Assembly (NCBI GenBank): GCA_964609085.1
Contig: CAZSRZ010000003.1
Span: 48,945 to 112,944, forward strand
DNA: 64,000 nucleotides
Origin: JANPLG01 sp964609085
GTDB taxonomy: Bacteria; Armatimonadota; SYMT01
Direction: 5' to 3'
Part shown: one piece after another, positions 7,414-16,388 of the stretch
Layout: each line of letters opens with the position of its first letter
How positions within the stretch are numbered: position 1 is the stretch's first letter
Position numbers and translations under genes: made by a program
The notes under the pieces: model-generated
The model's input: the letters and a program-made list of their open reading frames with translations, nothing else
The model's database searches: none
What the model was told of the DNA's origin: nothing

Positions 7414-8880
7414 TCACCCGTTTCGCAGCCAGGGCGCGTCCAGCTCCGGAGCCTGGTACACCTCCGGGGCCAGTGGCGCTGGGAGATAGCCCAGCACGTC
7501 GGCGCAAAAGGTCGGCCACCAGTCGGATTGCGGTGTCGCGTCCGCCCCTTCCAGGCCGTTCTCGCGGCGGATGGCCATCACGCGCCCGAAGGCCTCGGCG
7601 CCCAGGCGTTCGGCTTCTTCCCGCGAGCCCACGGCCTTCACGAGCCAGCGTCGCCCGATGTGCACGTGGAGCACCTCGTCGGCCCAGTCGTAGTCCATGT
7701 AGAGCATCGCCAGCGAGTCCCCGGACTCGCGCGCCGTGCGGTACTCATAGGCCTTGCCGGTCGTCCGCGGCATCAGTCCCTGCTCGATCCAGTAGAGGGC
7801 AGCGTGGGCCTCTCTGGGCGAAGCGTGCTGGTTGAGACCCAGGGAGAAGCCGACGTTGAGCGGCACCCGGGTGAAGTCGACCCCGCGGTGGACCAGCCAG
7901 GACTCGCCCATCATGCTGTGGCGGGCCTCATCCCAGAGTTGGCGGCACATCTCGCGGGTGTACTCCCAGGGGAGCGGGTTGCCGCCCGCGAGGGCCGCCT
8001 CGCGGGCGTTCCAGATGATGCAGGCCATCATCTCCGGCACGTCCATCTCGAGCAACCGCTTGCAGACGAGGGCCAGCATGCGCTCTGCGGCGGGCCTGTC
8101 GGGTTGCGCGTAGACCCAGTGCGGCGGGAAGTGGTAGTTGTGGCTTTCGAACCGCTCATCGCGGCGAGGGGTCCAATCCGGCTGCAGTGGTGACGTCGCG
8201 CGCGGCGGGGGCAGCGTCGAGGTTGGAAGTGGGTCCGTGCCCGTGATGCCGCCGGCCGCCGCGAGATAGGCTCGCAGGTGGGATTCCCAGGCATCGGCCG
8301 CGGCGAGGTCCTCTGGGGTCGCCAGAGCCGCGCCGAGGGCCGCTGTCCCCCAGGCCAGATGCTCATCCTCTTCCAGGAGCACGAACGCCAGAAACCTGCG
8401 GGTAGGCTGATCGACCAGCGGGTTGGTTTGGGACATGTGCTCGCGGTAGGCGGCCACCAACGCTGGCTTGAGCACGCGGTAGAGGGCGACGAGGGTCTCC
8501 ACCTGCCCCTGCGAGCGCAGCGATTCCTGGAGCAAGGTCTCCAGCGCCGGATCGGGCGGCTGATGGAAGTTGTGCGGGGGGTGGCGCATCTCGGCAACGC
8601 GCTCTCGCAGCCAGCCCGCGTGTTCGGCGTCCTGCCACACGTGGAGACAGAAGCCCTGTTTCACCTCCCATGCCGCCTGCGCGTTGAGCTGTGAGAGGAA
8701 GAGGTCAACCAGACGCGTTTCGACCCAATTGAAGCGCTTCAGGAGCCGCACATTCTCGTCGATCGGTATCCCCGCGACCGCCGCGGCCGCATGCGAGCAC
8801 ACTCCAGCGAGTTCCGGCGCTGGCCGCGGCGCTGGACGGGCGGCACCGTTGGAACCGTGGTGCGGGACGGGGATGGACAT
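7414..8880 (-). CDS. Two-domain ferritin-like (DUF455-like) protein
   Basis: The 488-residue protein seems to hold two ferritin-like helical bundles. The first (about 50-190) shows NWVETRL, the metal-type WQDAEH and EEDEHLAWG. The second (about 260-440) shows LEMDVPEMMACIIWNAREA, WDEARHSMMGE and ADEVLHVHIGRRW. Paired Glu and ExxH motifs of this kind bind a di-iron centre in ferritin-like oxygenases and oxidases. The reaction cannot be named from sequence. There is no signal peptide, and the ATG at 8880 follows GGAG. It is divergent from the secreted STN-domain pair with a 95-base spacer. Some related proteins are described only as domains of unknown function, so the family name is given with caution. 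Confidence 0.62.
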   Translation of the reverse strand: MSIPVPHHGSNGAARPAPRPAPELAGVCSHAAAAVAGIPIDENVRLLKRFNWVETRLVDLFLSQLNAQAAWEVKQGFCLHVWQDAEHAGWLRERVAEMRHPPHNFHQPPDPALETLLQESLRSQGQVETLVALYRVLKPALVAAYREHMSQTNPLVDQPTRRFLAFVLLEEDEHLAWGTAALGAALATPEDLAAADAWESHLRAYLAAAGGITGTDPLPTSTLPPPRATSPLQPDWTPRRDERFESHNYHFPPHWVYAQPDRPAAERMLALVCKRLLEMDVPEMMACIIWNAREAALAGGNPLPWEYTREMCRQLWDEARHSMMGESWLVHRGVDFTRVPLNVGFSLGLNQHASPREAHAALYWIEQGLMPRTTGKAYEYRTARESGDSLAMLYMDYDWADEVLHVHIGRRWLVKAVGSREEAERLGAEAFGRVMAIRRENGLEGADATPQSDWWPTFCADVLGYLPAPLAPEVYQAPELDAPWLRNG

Positions 8881-8975
8881 CTTTGTACTCCGGGTGCAAC
8901 TCTTGTGAGGCTGGCGCGATCAGTATAAGGTGTTACCGTGCTCGTATCGGTCGAACGCGCTCCTCGGAGGCCCCC
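8881..8975. promoter_or_regulatory. Divergent promoter region between ferritin-like gene and STN pair
   Basis: The spacer holds overlapping -10-like boxes facing opposite ways: TATACT on the minus strand (8922-8927) and TATAAG on the plus strand (8924-8929), the latter 15 bases after TTGTGA. Convincing -35 boxes are lacking. The overlap suggests that the two units may compete for RNA polymerase. Confidence 0.35.
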
Positions 8976-10643
8976 ATGCGGCGGCTAGCCAGCCACCTCA
9001 TTCAACTCGTTGTCGTGGGTCTGCTTGCGGCGTCGGTCACCACCGCCACGGCCCACAATCCGCGCATCGACCTCAAGCTGGAAAACGTCACGCTTCGGGA
9101 GACGGTGGAGCGCCTATCCTCGGCGAGCGGCGTTCCCGTGACGCTCCCTGGGGACAGCGAGGCCGATCCGGCTGCTCCGGGAGCTCAGGCAGAGCCGAAG
9201 GCCTCGTTTGACTGGCGTGGCGCGAGCTTCGCGACGGCCCTCCGAGAACTCTGTGCCCGTTTTCAACTGACTCCCAACCGGAATCCCGCGGGGTACTTCC
9301 TCTTCCCGAGCGGGGCACCTCCCGCGCCGCCGCCGGCCGCGGCCCGGCCTCGTGTCGCCGCCGCCCTGCGCGGCGGGCTCGAGCTGCGGGTCACCAGCCT
9401 CAGCATCAGCGGGGCTACCCGGTTTCTGGACCTCGCGGGCGATCAGGATGAGGAAGAATCGGACGGCACCCTCTCGATCGCCCTCCGTCTCGCGGGGAAA
9501 GACCTGGAGCAAGAGCAGATCGTCGGCATTCGCAATGTCACAGCGCGGGATGACCGCGGCACGTTGCTGCGCACCCCCGACAGTGACGGGGGATTCGACG
9601 ACGGGTACGACTACGAGTCGTTTCCCGACGAGTGGCGAACCGCGATCGAGCTGTCCGAGCCTCACCCACAGGCCCGCCGGCTCGATTGGATAGAGGGCGA
9701 CCTGTGGACCTACAAGCGGGTCGAGCGGCGAAAAGTGGAGGTCCAGTTGCCCCCGGCGGTCCTGCCGTTCGAAGCGGCCACCGGCCCTGTCAGCATCCGT
9801 GTGATTCGTTACGAGCCCTCCCGCCCACTCAGGGAGGGCGAGCCGCCGGATCCCTTCGCGGCTCGTCAGGGCAGGGATGGGCGCGGCGTCGTCGGACCGC
9901 GGCTCGAGATCGAGTACGTATTTCCCGCCAACGGAGCCGTGCAACTGAACCCGCAGACAGTGCAGCCGGTCATCCTGACGGACACCGGCCAGGTGATCTT
10001 CGGCAACTACGTCGGCGGCAGTGGGGACCTGGACGCCCAGGGGCGGCAGGTACAGCGGATGGCGATGTTCTTTCAGGTGCCCGGCCCCAGGCAGGGTAAC
10101 CCACGGCGCGTCGTCTGGACGCTGACGCAGCGCGAGGAACCGGTGCGGTATGCACACTTCCGGCTGCTCAACGTCCCACTTCCGCCGCCGCACCAGTGGC
10201 GCCCACAGGCCGCCCCGGCCCGAACGGCCGCACCACCGCCACCGGGGGGTGAGGTCACCCACCCCTTCCATCAGCCCGGCGGCGGCACACTGACCGGTGA
10301 CGTGCTGGTCGGCTCCGCGCAGGCCGGGCTCGGCCGCCTCTCTCTCGGCCTGTCGCCGCTTGGCGACGGCGACGGCGCCACCCGCTGGATCGACCTGCAG
10401 ACGGACGAGACGGGGAAGGTCCGGTTGACGGACATCAAGCCGGGCCGCTACCGTGTTCTTCGGCGGTTCGCGCCCGCGGCCGCTATCCCCGGCGATGGTG
10501 CCTGGACCGGGGAAGATGTCACCATCGAGATTGTGGCCGCCCGGGAGGCGGCTCTCCCGCCGCTCCGCTGGACTCCCGCAGTGGCGAGGAAACCGGCGGC
10601 CGCAAAGAAGCCGGCCGCCACTGTGAAAGGGCGTAAGCCATGA
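8976..10643 (+). CDS. Secreted protein with N-terminal STN-like domain (paralog 1)
   Basis: The ATG at 8976 follows GGAGG and opens a Sec signal peptide (MRRLASHLIQLVVVGLLAASVTTATA, quoted only as residues 1-26 in parts: charged start, Leu/Val core, Ala-x-Ala end). After it comes a region like the short N-terminal domain of secretins and TonB receptors: IDLKLENVTLRETVERLS, then FDWRGASFATALRELCARF. A long middle part of unknown fold follows, then a C-terminal segment with DIKPGRYRVLRRF and PLPPLRW-like ends. The 555-residue product shares this plan with the next gene, so the two are tandem duplicates. The stop overlaps the next start in ATGA. Substrate or partner is unknown; there is no secretin or TonB channel domain, so the STN module may bind a peptide, metal or cell-envelope partner. 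Confidence 0.72.
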   Translation: MRRLASHLIQLVVVGLLAASVTTATAHNPRIDLKLENVTLRETVERLSSASGVPVTLPGDSEADPAAPGAQAEPKASFDWRGASFATALRELCARFQLTPNRNPAGYFLFPSGAPPAPPPAAARPRVAAALRGGLELRVTSLSISGATRFLDLAGDQDEEESDGTLSIALRLAGKDLEQEQIVGIRNVTARDDRGTLLRTPDSDGGFDDGYDYESFPDEWRTAIELSEPHPQARRLDWIEGDLWTYKRVERRKVEVQLPPAVLPFEAATGPVSIRVIRYEPSRPLREGEPPDPFAARQGRDGRGVVGPRLEIEYVFPANGAVQLNPQTVQPVILTDTGQVIFGNYVGGSGDLDAQGRQVQRMAMFFQVPGPRQGNPRRVVWTLTQREEPVRYAHFRLLNVPLPPPHQWRPQAAPARTAAPPPPGGEVTHPFHQPGGGTLTGDVLVGSAQAGLGRLSLGLSPLGDGDGATRWIDLQTDETGKVRLTDIKPGRYRVLRRFAPAAAIPGDGAWTGEDVTIEIVAAREAALPPLRWTPAVARKPAAAKKPAATVKGRKP

Positions 10644-12325
10644 AGACGACCCCCCGCACCGTGCGCTTCGGCCAGGCAATCCTTGTCGTCGGCCTCGTGG
10701 CCCTGGCTCCGCTTTCAGGCCGGACGGACTCCCCCAAGATCACGATGAAGCTGACCGGGGCGACCGCGGTTGAGGCCCTCGACGCCATCTCCAAGGTGGC
10801 GGGACAGAGGATCGACAGCACCAACATCCGCCGCGCACAGGGCGATCCCGGCAAGGTCGTCGGGAATGCGCCGCCCACCGCCACCGAGAAGGCGGACTTC
10901 AATTGGGACAACACCTCCTTCGCACGCGCCTTCCGTGAGGTCTGCACCCGGTTCAACCTGCGCCCGTACCGCAACGGTGCGACCTATGTGATCAATCCCT
11001 CCTTCCAGGCGCCGGAAGTCCCCGTCGTACGCCGAGTCGGGCTGGTGGAGAAGGCGGGCATCAAGCTCTTTGCGCGTCGCTCGAGCATCAACGACTACCG
11101 CTCGGTGAACTTCATGGGCGGCGACGATTTCGGCGGTGGGGGGAACCTGAGTCTGGAGATCGGCGCCGAACTCGGGGATCTCGAGGCGGACTCAATCGCC
11201 GGCTTCGCCAACGTCAGCGCGCGCGACGACACGGGCGGCATACTGACCAGCGATCAAAATCGCTACGGTGGCGGCTACTACGGGAACAGTGCCTTCCCGG
11301 ATGAGTGGACCGGCTCCGTCGGTCTCGCCGCGCCTGGCCCCAAGGCCAAGAAGCTTGAGTGGCTCGAAGGCGACCTGATGGTCTACCGGTCGGTCAAATC
11401 TCTCAAAGCCGAGGTGCCCCTGCCCCTCACTGGGAAGAGCGTGCGCCGACAAATCGGCGATGTGCTGCTCGTCGTATCCGGCGTCGAAGTGGCTGGGGCG
11501 AAGCCGGAAGAGAAGGACGACGACGAGGCGGACCTGCCGGACATCGGCCGCGTTCAGCGGGTCAATACCCCTGGGATCCGCATCCGAGTCCGGGCCTACA
11601 CGCCCAATCAGCCAAAGGTGACGTCGCGCGGCTACAACTACCAGCCGGTTCTCATCCGGCCGGACGGCTCCGTGGTTCAGAGCAACATGTCGAACTCGAG
11701 CGGCTGGGGTAACGGGGAGATGTCGCTGCAGGACATGCAACTCAACTTCCCGATCGTGCTGAAGCCGGGCGAGGCGATCGGCACGCTGGCCTGGGACCTG
11801 GTGGAGCGCGGCGACGTCGTGAAGCTGATGAGCTTTCGGATGACAGACATCCCCATCCCGCAGCCCGGTCAGATCATCCCCCGCCGCAAGCCGGTGGCGA
11901 GATCCAGCAACCCGGTGCCCGCGGATACAGGGGACCGAGGCCCGTATTACGAGCGCGGAGGCGGATCGCTCACGATGCGGGTTGAAATCGGCGGCAAGGC
12001 GGCCGGGGACGGTTCGCTGCAAGTCGGACTGGCGATGAAAGAAGGGGCGGAGTTTGCCGCCATCCGCTGGAGCGAGGCAGTGGTCGGCGCGGACGGGCTC
12101 GCCCGGGTGGACGATCTCAAGCCCGGTGTCTACCGGGTGCTGCGTCGGTTCAAGCCCCGGAACGCCGGTCCGCTGGATCCGCAGGGAAAGTGGCTCAATT
12201 CCGAGGCACAGGTGACGGTGACGGCGGGCAAGGAGTCGCCCCTCCCGCCGCTGCGTTGGGCGGTCACCGCGGCTGCTCCGACAACCCCCACGCGGCCTGC
12301 CGTCCGTATGCCAATCAAGCGATAG
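10640..12325 (+). CDS. Secreted protein with N-terminal STN-like domain (paralog 2)
   Basis: This 561-residue paralog of the preceding gene begins at an ATG inside the ATGA overlap, so translation is coupled. It has a signal peptide (about residues 1-29), an STN-like region (ITMKLTGATAVEALDAISKVAG and FNWDNTSFARAFREVCTRF), a middle region with the shared pattern FPDEW...LEWLEGDL, and the C-terminal motif DLKPGVYRVLRRF and SPLPPLRW. Sharing of both end motifs supports duplication of the whole gene rather than domain shuffling. Its last 11 bases overlap the convergent EEP-family gene. Function is unknown; the pair is likely to act together in the periplasm or at the outer surface. Confidence 0.72.
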   Translation: MKTTPRTVRFGQAILVVGLVALAPLSGRTDSPKITMKLTGATAVEALDAISKVAGQRIDSTNIRRAQGDPGKVVGNAPPTATEKADFNWDNTSFARAFREVCTRFNLRPYRNGATYVINPSFQAPEVPVVRRVGLVEKAGIKLFARRSSINDYRSVNFMGGDDFGGGGNLSLEIGAELGDLEADSIAGFANVSARDDTGGILTSDQNRYGGGYYGNSAFPDEWTGSVGLAAPGPKAKKLEWLEGDLMVYRSVKSLKAEVPLPLTGKSVRRQIGDVLLVVSGVEVAGAKPEEKDDDEADLPDIGRVQRVNTPGIRIRVRAYTPNQPKVTSRGYNYQPVLIRPDGSVVQSNMSNSSGWGNGEMSLQDMQLNFPIVLKPGEAIGTLAWDLVERGDVVKLMSFRMTDIPIPQPGQIIPRRKPVARSSNPVPADTGDRGPYYERGGGSLTMRVEIGGKAAGDGSLQVGLAMKEGAEFAAIRWSEAVVGADGLARVDDLKPGVYRVLRRFKPRNAGPLDPQGKWLNSEAQVTVTAGKESPLPPLRWAVTAAAPTTPTRPAVRMPIKR

Positions 12326-13016
12326 CGGGCAGGAACTCGAGGTCGGCGACGACCGGCAGGTGGTCGCTGACCAGGCTCGGTATCGCTCGGACACCGAGCG
12401 TGCGGAAGTGGGTGCTCGCCAACACGTAGTCGGGAGCCGAGACCGGTGCCCGGGACGGGAAGGTGGGCACACCCGCCGGGGCGGTCGCTCGCAGCCCTGC
12501 GTCCAACAGCCGCGCGATTTCCTCACCGGCGGGAGGGGAGTTCCAATCGCCGGCGGCGATGGTCGGTTCTCGGCAGCCGGCGATGATCCGCGCCAGAGCG
12601 CTCGACTGCCGGGCGCGGTCCAGTGGGCAGAGCCCCAGGTGGGTAGCCAGTAACCGCACCGCGCGGCCGGCGATCTCCGTCCGGATCAGGATGGCGGACC
12701 GGGGCTCGCCCCGCCCGGGAAGCCGGACGTGGGTGACGGCTTGCGGCGGACGGGCCAGCCACACGGCGTTCCCGTAGCCGATCTGTCCCAGCCCGATGCT
12801 CGGCAGAAAGATCAGCGTGCCGCCCAGCAGCGCGCGCAGCCGGCGGGGCTGATCGTCCCACATGCGGGGGCCGGGCAGTCGGCTGTGGACCTCCTGGAGT
12901 GCGGCCATCTCGGGCCGCGCGTGCGCGATCAGTGCTGCCGCCTGCGCCAGACTGGGCGTCCCGTCGCTGGTACGCCCACGATGCAGGTTGAAGGAGAGTA
13001 TCCGAACCGACGTCAC
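12315..13016 (-). CDS. Endonuclease/exonuclease/phosphatase (EEP) superfamily protein
   Basis: EEP proteins are metal-dependent phosphodiesterases acting on nucleic acids, phospholipids or sugar phosphates. The expected motifs are all there: ILSFNLHRG near the N-terminus, AALQEV (metal-binding Glu), LLATHLG, AGDWNSPP (GDxN) and SDHLPVVA (catalytic His). The start is set at the GTG at 13016 because GAGGGG stands at the right distance; an in-frame TTG four codons earlier is less likely. The resulting protein has 233 residues and no export signal. It lies 22 bases from the end of the GH51 gene on the same strand, so the two may be cotranscribed. Confidence 0.85.
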   Translation of the reverse strand: MTSVRILSFNLHRGRTSDGTPSLAQAAALIAHARPEMAALQEVHSRLPGPRMWDDQPRRLRALLGGTLIFLPSIGLGQIGYGNAVWLARPPQAVTHVRLPGRGEPRSAILIRTEIAGRAVRLLATHLGLCPLDRARQSSALARIIAGCREPTIAAGDWNSPPAGEEIARLLDAGLRATAPAGVPTFPSRAPVSAPDYVLASTHFRTLGVRAIPSLVSDHLPVVADLEFLPAIA

Positions 13017-13038
13017 GCGACCCCTCAATCCGTCCGCA

Positions 13039-14580
13039 TCAGCCGACCGTGGCGAGAATGCGGGTCACCGACCCGGGATCCAGGACGCACCGCAGCCGGT
13101 TACCGTCCGCCTGTGTCTCCGGACCCGCACCAGGCTTCACCCGTTCCGGTTCGGCAAAGGTATTGTGGTCGGAGGGTTCACCGCTCCGCAGTGCGCGGGT
13201 TTGGGTTCCGCGCCACTGCGCGGCGCGCAGCGTGAGCTCCACCTCGATCGACTCTCGCGGCAGCGCGTTGACCAGCGTGACGCAGAGCTCAATCTCGCCG
13301 CTAAGAGAGGCCGATCCACGCACGGCCGGGAGGCTAAAGGGCTGCGAATCCAGGCTCCGCGTCCTGCAGAAACGGGCCGACGGACCGCCGTCAGTCGCCG
13401 TCGGCGCCGAACCGAGCATCCGCAGCGAGGTCGCGCCCTGATGCGGCCGGTAGAGGTCGAAGACGTGGAAGGTGGGGGTGCGGATGCAGCGATCCTCCTC
13501 GACCAACAGCAGGGCCTGCAGCACGTTGATGAGCTGCGCGAGGTTGGCCATCTTCACCTTGTCCGCGTGCTGGTTCAGAATGTCCAGGGAGAGGGCGGCC
13601 ACACAGGCGTCTCGCATGGTGTTCTGCTGGTAGAGTCCGCGGCGGGGTTTGCCTGCCTCCACGGGATGCCAGGCTCCCCACTCATCCAGGATCAGGGGGA
13701 TCTTCCGCTCCGGATCGTGCGCGTCCATCAACTGGCGAGTTCCGGTAAGCACCCCCTCCAGCGCGGCGGCGCGGGCCAGGAGCTCCAGCCACTGGTCATC
13801 GCTGAATTCGGTTGCCGTGCCCGCCGTGCCGCAGTAGTAGTGGGCGGCGAAGCCCTGCACCAGCCGGAGGCGGTTGCCGTAGCTGCCAGCCAGGTGCGCC
13901 AGGAACCGCCGCGTCCAGGCCCAGTCCGCGTTGTTCGGACCGCAGGCGATGCCCTCGATCTGGGTGTCGCCGTAGTTGAAGAGGAACGTGCGGAATCGGC
14001 AATACTCCTCGGCGTAATGCTCCGGGCTGATGTTGCCGCCGCATCCCCAATTCTCGTTGCCGATGCCCCAGTAGCGGACACCGAACGGCTGCTCGGCACC
14101 GTTGGCACGTCGCTGGTCGGCAAGCGTGGAACCCGCCGGAAAGTTGCAGTACTCCACCCAGTCACCCATGTCCCGCGGCGTTCCCGAGCCGAGGTTGCCG
14201 GCGAAGTACGGCTCCGCGCCGAGAGCACGGCAGAACGCCATGAACTCGTGCGTGCCGAAGTGGTTCGGCTCCGGAGCATGGCCCCAGTGGCGGTTGACGC
14301 GGCGTGGCCGGGCATGGCGCGGTCCGATCCCGTCGCGCCAGTGGTAGTCATCCGCGAAGCAGCCGCCCGGCCAGCGCAGCAGCGGGATTTGCAGGGGTCG
14401 CAGCGCCGAGATCACGTCCGAGCGCAGGCCGTCGACATTCGGGATGCTGCTGTCCGGGCCCACCCAGATCCCCGGGTAGATCAGCTCGCCCAGGTGCTCG
14501 GCGAAATGGCCGTGGAGGGCCGGCTCAATCCGGCCGATCGGTTCGTTGAGGAGGATGTCGAAGCTGGCCTGTGCGGGCAT
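13039..14580 (-). CDS. Alpha-L-arabinofuranosidase, GH51
   Basis: The 513-residue enzyme shows the GH51 barrel landmarks: LLRWPGGCFADDYHWRDGIG, the acid/base segment WGIGNENWGCGG (the second Glu-type residue of NEN) and the nucleophile segment ILDEWGAWH, followed by the C-terminal beta-sandwich. GH51 enzymes release terminal L-arabinofuranose from arabinoxylan and arabinan oligosaccharides, usually in the cytoplasm. No signal peptide is visible with the ATG at 14580, which fits intracellular action on imported oligosaccharides. An in-frame start at 14664 would add a low-complexity extension and is less likely. Together with the GH29 gene at the left edge it points to use of plant or microbial polysaccharides. 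Confidence 0.92.
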   Translation of the reverse strand: MPAQASFDILLNEPIGRIEPALHGHFAEHLGELIYPGIWVGPDSSIPNVDGLRSDVISALRPLQIPLLRWPGGCFADDYHWRDGIGPRHARPRRVNRHWGHAPEPNHFGTHEFMAFCRALGAEPYFAGNLGSGTPRDMGDWVEYCNFPAGSTLADQRRANGAEQPFGVRYWGIGNENWGCGGNISPEHYAEEYCRFRTFLFNYGDTQIEGIACGPNNADWAWTRRFLAHLAGSYGNRLRLVQGFAAHYYCGTAGTATEFSDDQWLELLARAAALEGVLTGTRQLMDAHDPERKIPLILDEWGAWHPVEAGKPRRGLYQQNTMRDACVAALSLDILNQHADKVKMANLAQLINVLQALLLVEEDRCIRTPTFHVFDLYRPHQGATSLRMLGSAPTATDGGPSARFCRTRSLDSQPFSLPAVRGSASLSGEIELCVTLVNALPRESIEVELTLRAAQWRGTQTRALRSGEPSDHNTFAEPERVKPGAGPETQADGNRLRCVLDPGSVTRILATVG

Positions 14581-14672
14581 GGACCATCCATTGCGTGAGG
14601 GGGATGCTAGATCCGGCTGCGCTTCACCATTCCCGCTCGCGGCCCGCCGGACCTCCGCCTCCACCCCCGCCC

Positions 14673-16241
14673 TTACTCCCGCGCCGCTTCGTCTTCGCTC
14701 CCGCCGACTTCGAGGAAATCGTAGACAAGCTGCCCATCCTGCCGGGTGAGGGCCCCTAGTCCCAGCGTGGGGATCTGGCCGAACCGCTCCAGTTTGCCCA
14801 CGTGCACGCGAGCTCCGTGGATCTCCGGCATCTCCGTCAGCTCCAGCTCTTCCGGGGGCTTCAGGTCCGTCCAGAGGCCTCGCTCCTCATAGACCGGGCT
14901 GCCCTTGAATTGCTTGCGCAGCGCCCAGAGCGAATCCGTGGGGCGGATTTCGGTGATCCTGCCGATGGCGATCACCGAGCAGCGACTCCGGAGGATGACT
15001 TCCTCCCCGAGCGTGAGGTCGCTCTCTGCGGGCGCGAGAGAAGTGTGGCGGAGCGCCAGATAGCTGCGCCGGACGTCGCCGGCCTTCTCTTCGTGGAAGG
15101 CCGACCAGCCCAGGACGCTGGCCGCGTGGGGAGCGCCGAGCGTTTCCAGGAATCCTGCCCGCTCCGGGCGAGCGGGGAGGAAGAGATAGGCGAGCGTGAG
15201 GGTCGTCCACACCGACGAGTTGCCCTCCCGCATCCTGAAGAAGAGCAGCCCTTCCGAGGCGAGCAACTCCACCGGATGGTCCGGCGGCGGGTGGGACTCC
15301 GCCATCGCCTGGCGGAATCGAGAGTAGCGCCCGCGGTCCACCCTGCTCTCCAGCACCGCGGCCATCACGGCGCAACCTGCCTCGCTGCAGTGGGTGCAGC
15401 CGGGAAACCTGCAGTCGCCGGCGAGCGCGGCGGCTTCTGGCAGCAGCAGCGCCACCGGATCCTCCGCGTCGTCGACAAGGTCCAACTCCAGCCAGTCGAA
15501 CCCCGGGGTGTCGGCGATCCAGCCGGCCCCCGGGACGCTGTACAGCCGGGTGACATTGGTGGTATGCGGGCCACGCGGGTTGTCGGTCCGCCAGACGCCG
15601 ATGCGCACCTCGGCTCCGGTCAGCGCCTGAATCAGGCTGCTTTTGCCGACGCCGGAGCCTCCCCAAAAGAAAGAGAGCTTCCCCTGCAGCCGTTCACAGA
15701 GCTCTTCCAGACCGAATCGGCTGAGGGCGCTGACGTAGAGCACCGGAAACCCGAGACGCTCGTAGGGCGCCATCAGGCGGCGGACTTCCTCATCCGGGGC
15801 GATGTCCATCTTGTTCACGCAGATGCACGCCGGCAGAGCGGCGCGGCGGGCCAGCGCCAGGGCACGGTCGAGCAGGGCAAAGTGGATCCCCGGATCACGG
15901 GCGGCGGCGACAAACATCACCTGGTCCGGATTGGCCAGGATGACCTGCTCCTTCGGCACGCCGCCCGTACGGCGGCGCGAGTGATCCCGCCCCGACCGCG
16001 CGAGCTGGTTCCGGCGCGGCAGGAGCTCTTCCACGACACCTTCGTCAGGCCCCAGCCGTTTGTAGACCACGCGGTCGCCGGCCACCATCTGGGCGGAGGC
16101 CTGGCGCAAGCGGCCGCGCAGGGCGCAGCGTAGCACCCCATCCCCGGTCAGGACATCGCACGTCTGACCGAAGACGGCCGAGACGAGCCCTTCCTCCGCG
16201 AGGGGCGAAATGGAAACACTCTGGCAACTGGAATTGGACAC
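14673..16241 (-). CDS. rsgA: RsgA-type circularly permuted GTPase with extra C-terminal domain
   Basis: RsgA (YjeQ) tests and releases factors during late 30S assembly. With the GTG start at 16241 the protein has 522 residues: OB fold (about 20-75), permuted GTPase motifs in the order G4 NKMD (143-146), G1 GGSGVGKSS (194-202) and G3 DTPG (244-247), then the zinc knuckle CRFPGCTHCSEAGC (277-290). Normal RsgA ends near 300-350 residues. Here about 205 more residues follow, with GRITEIRP-like beta segments that I do not recognise. The frame is open upstream to 16349, but a -10 box ends six bases before the GTG, pointing to a leaderless start there. The GTPase call is secure; the role of the tail is unknown. 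Confidence 0.88.
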   Translation of the reverse strand: MSNSSCQSVSISPLAEEGLVSAVFGQTCDVLTGDGVLRCALRGRLRQASAQMVAGDRVVYKRLGPDEGVVEELLPRRNQLARSGRDHSRRRTGGVPKEQVILANPDQVMFVAAARDPGIHFALLDRALALARRAALPACICVNKMDIAPDEEVRRLMAPYERLGFPVLYVSALSRFGLEELCERLQGKLSFFWGGSGVGKSSLIQALTGAEVRIGVWRTDNPRGPHTTNVTRLYSVPGAGWIADTPGFDWLELDLVDDAEDPVALLLPEAAALAGDCRFPGCTHCSEAGCAVMAAVLESRVDRGRYSRFRQAMAESHPPPDHPVELLASEGLLFFRMREGNSSVWTTLTLAYLFLPARPERAGFLETLGAPHAASVLGWSAFHEEKAGDVRRSYLALRHTSLAPAESDLTLGEEVILRSRCSVIAIGRITEIRPTDSLWALRKQFKGSPVYEERGLWTDLKPPEELELTEMPEIHGARVHVGKLERFGQIPTLGLGALTRQDGQLVYDFLEVGGSEDEAARE

Positions 16242-16253
16242 GGCGCCAGTGTA
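16239..16253 (-). promoter_or_regulatory. Extended -10 box placed for leaderless transcription of rsgA
   Basis: On the minus strand TGC-TACACT (TACACT at 16248-16253) is followed by six bases and then GTG (16239-16241). With usual -10 to +1 spacing the transcript would begin at the first base of the start codon. No ribosome site precedes the GTG, which fits this reading. Confidence 0.5.
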
Positions 16254-16315
16254 GCACGCGCCGGCTGACCTGCGAGTCCCGATGCCACGCCAACCCGACC
16301 CACTGTTGCAGGACC

Positions 16316-16332
16316 CGGCGGCCTCCCCGCCG
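16316..16332. promoter_or_regulatory. Inverted repeat in the rsgA/TIR divergent spacer
   Basis: CGGCGG (16316-16321), loop CCTCC, CCGCCG (16327-16332) forms a perfect six-pair palindrome in the 147-base spacer upstream of the TIR gene. It may be an operator or only GC-rich chance. Confidence 0.25.
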
Positions 16333-16388
16333 AATGGTGGTGCAATCACTTATTGATCCGGTTGCGCACTCCGAACCATCCGCCTCTC

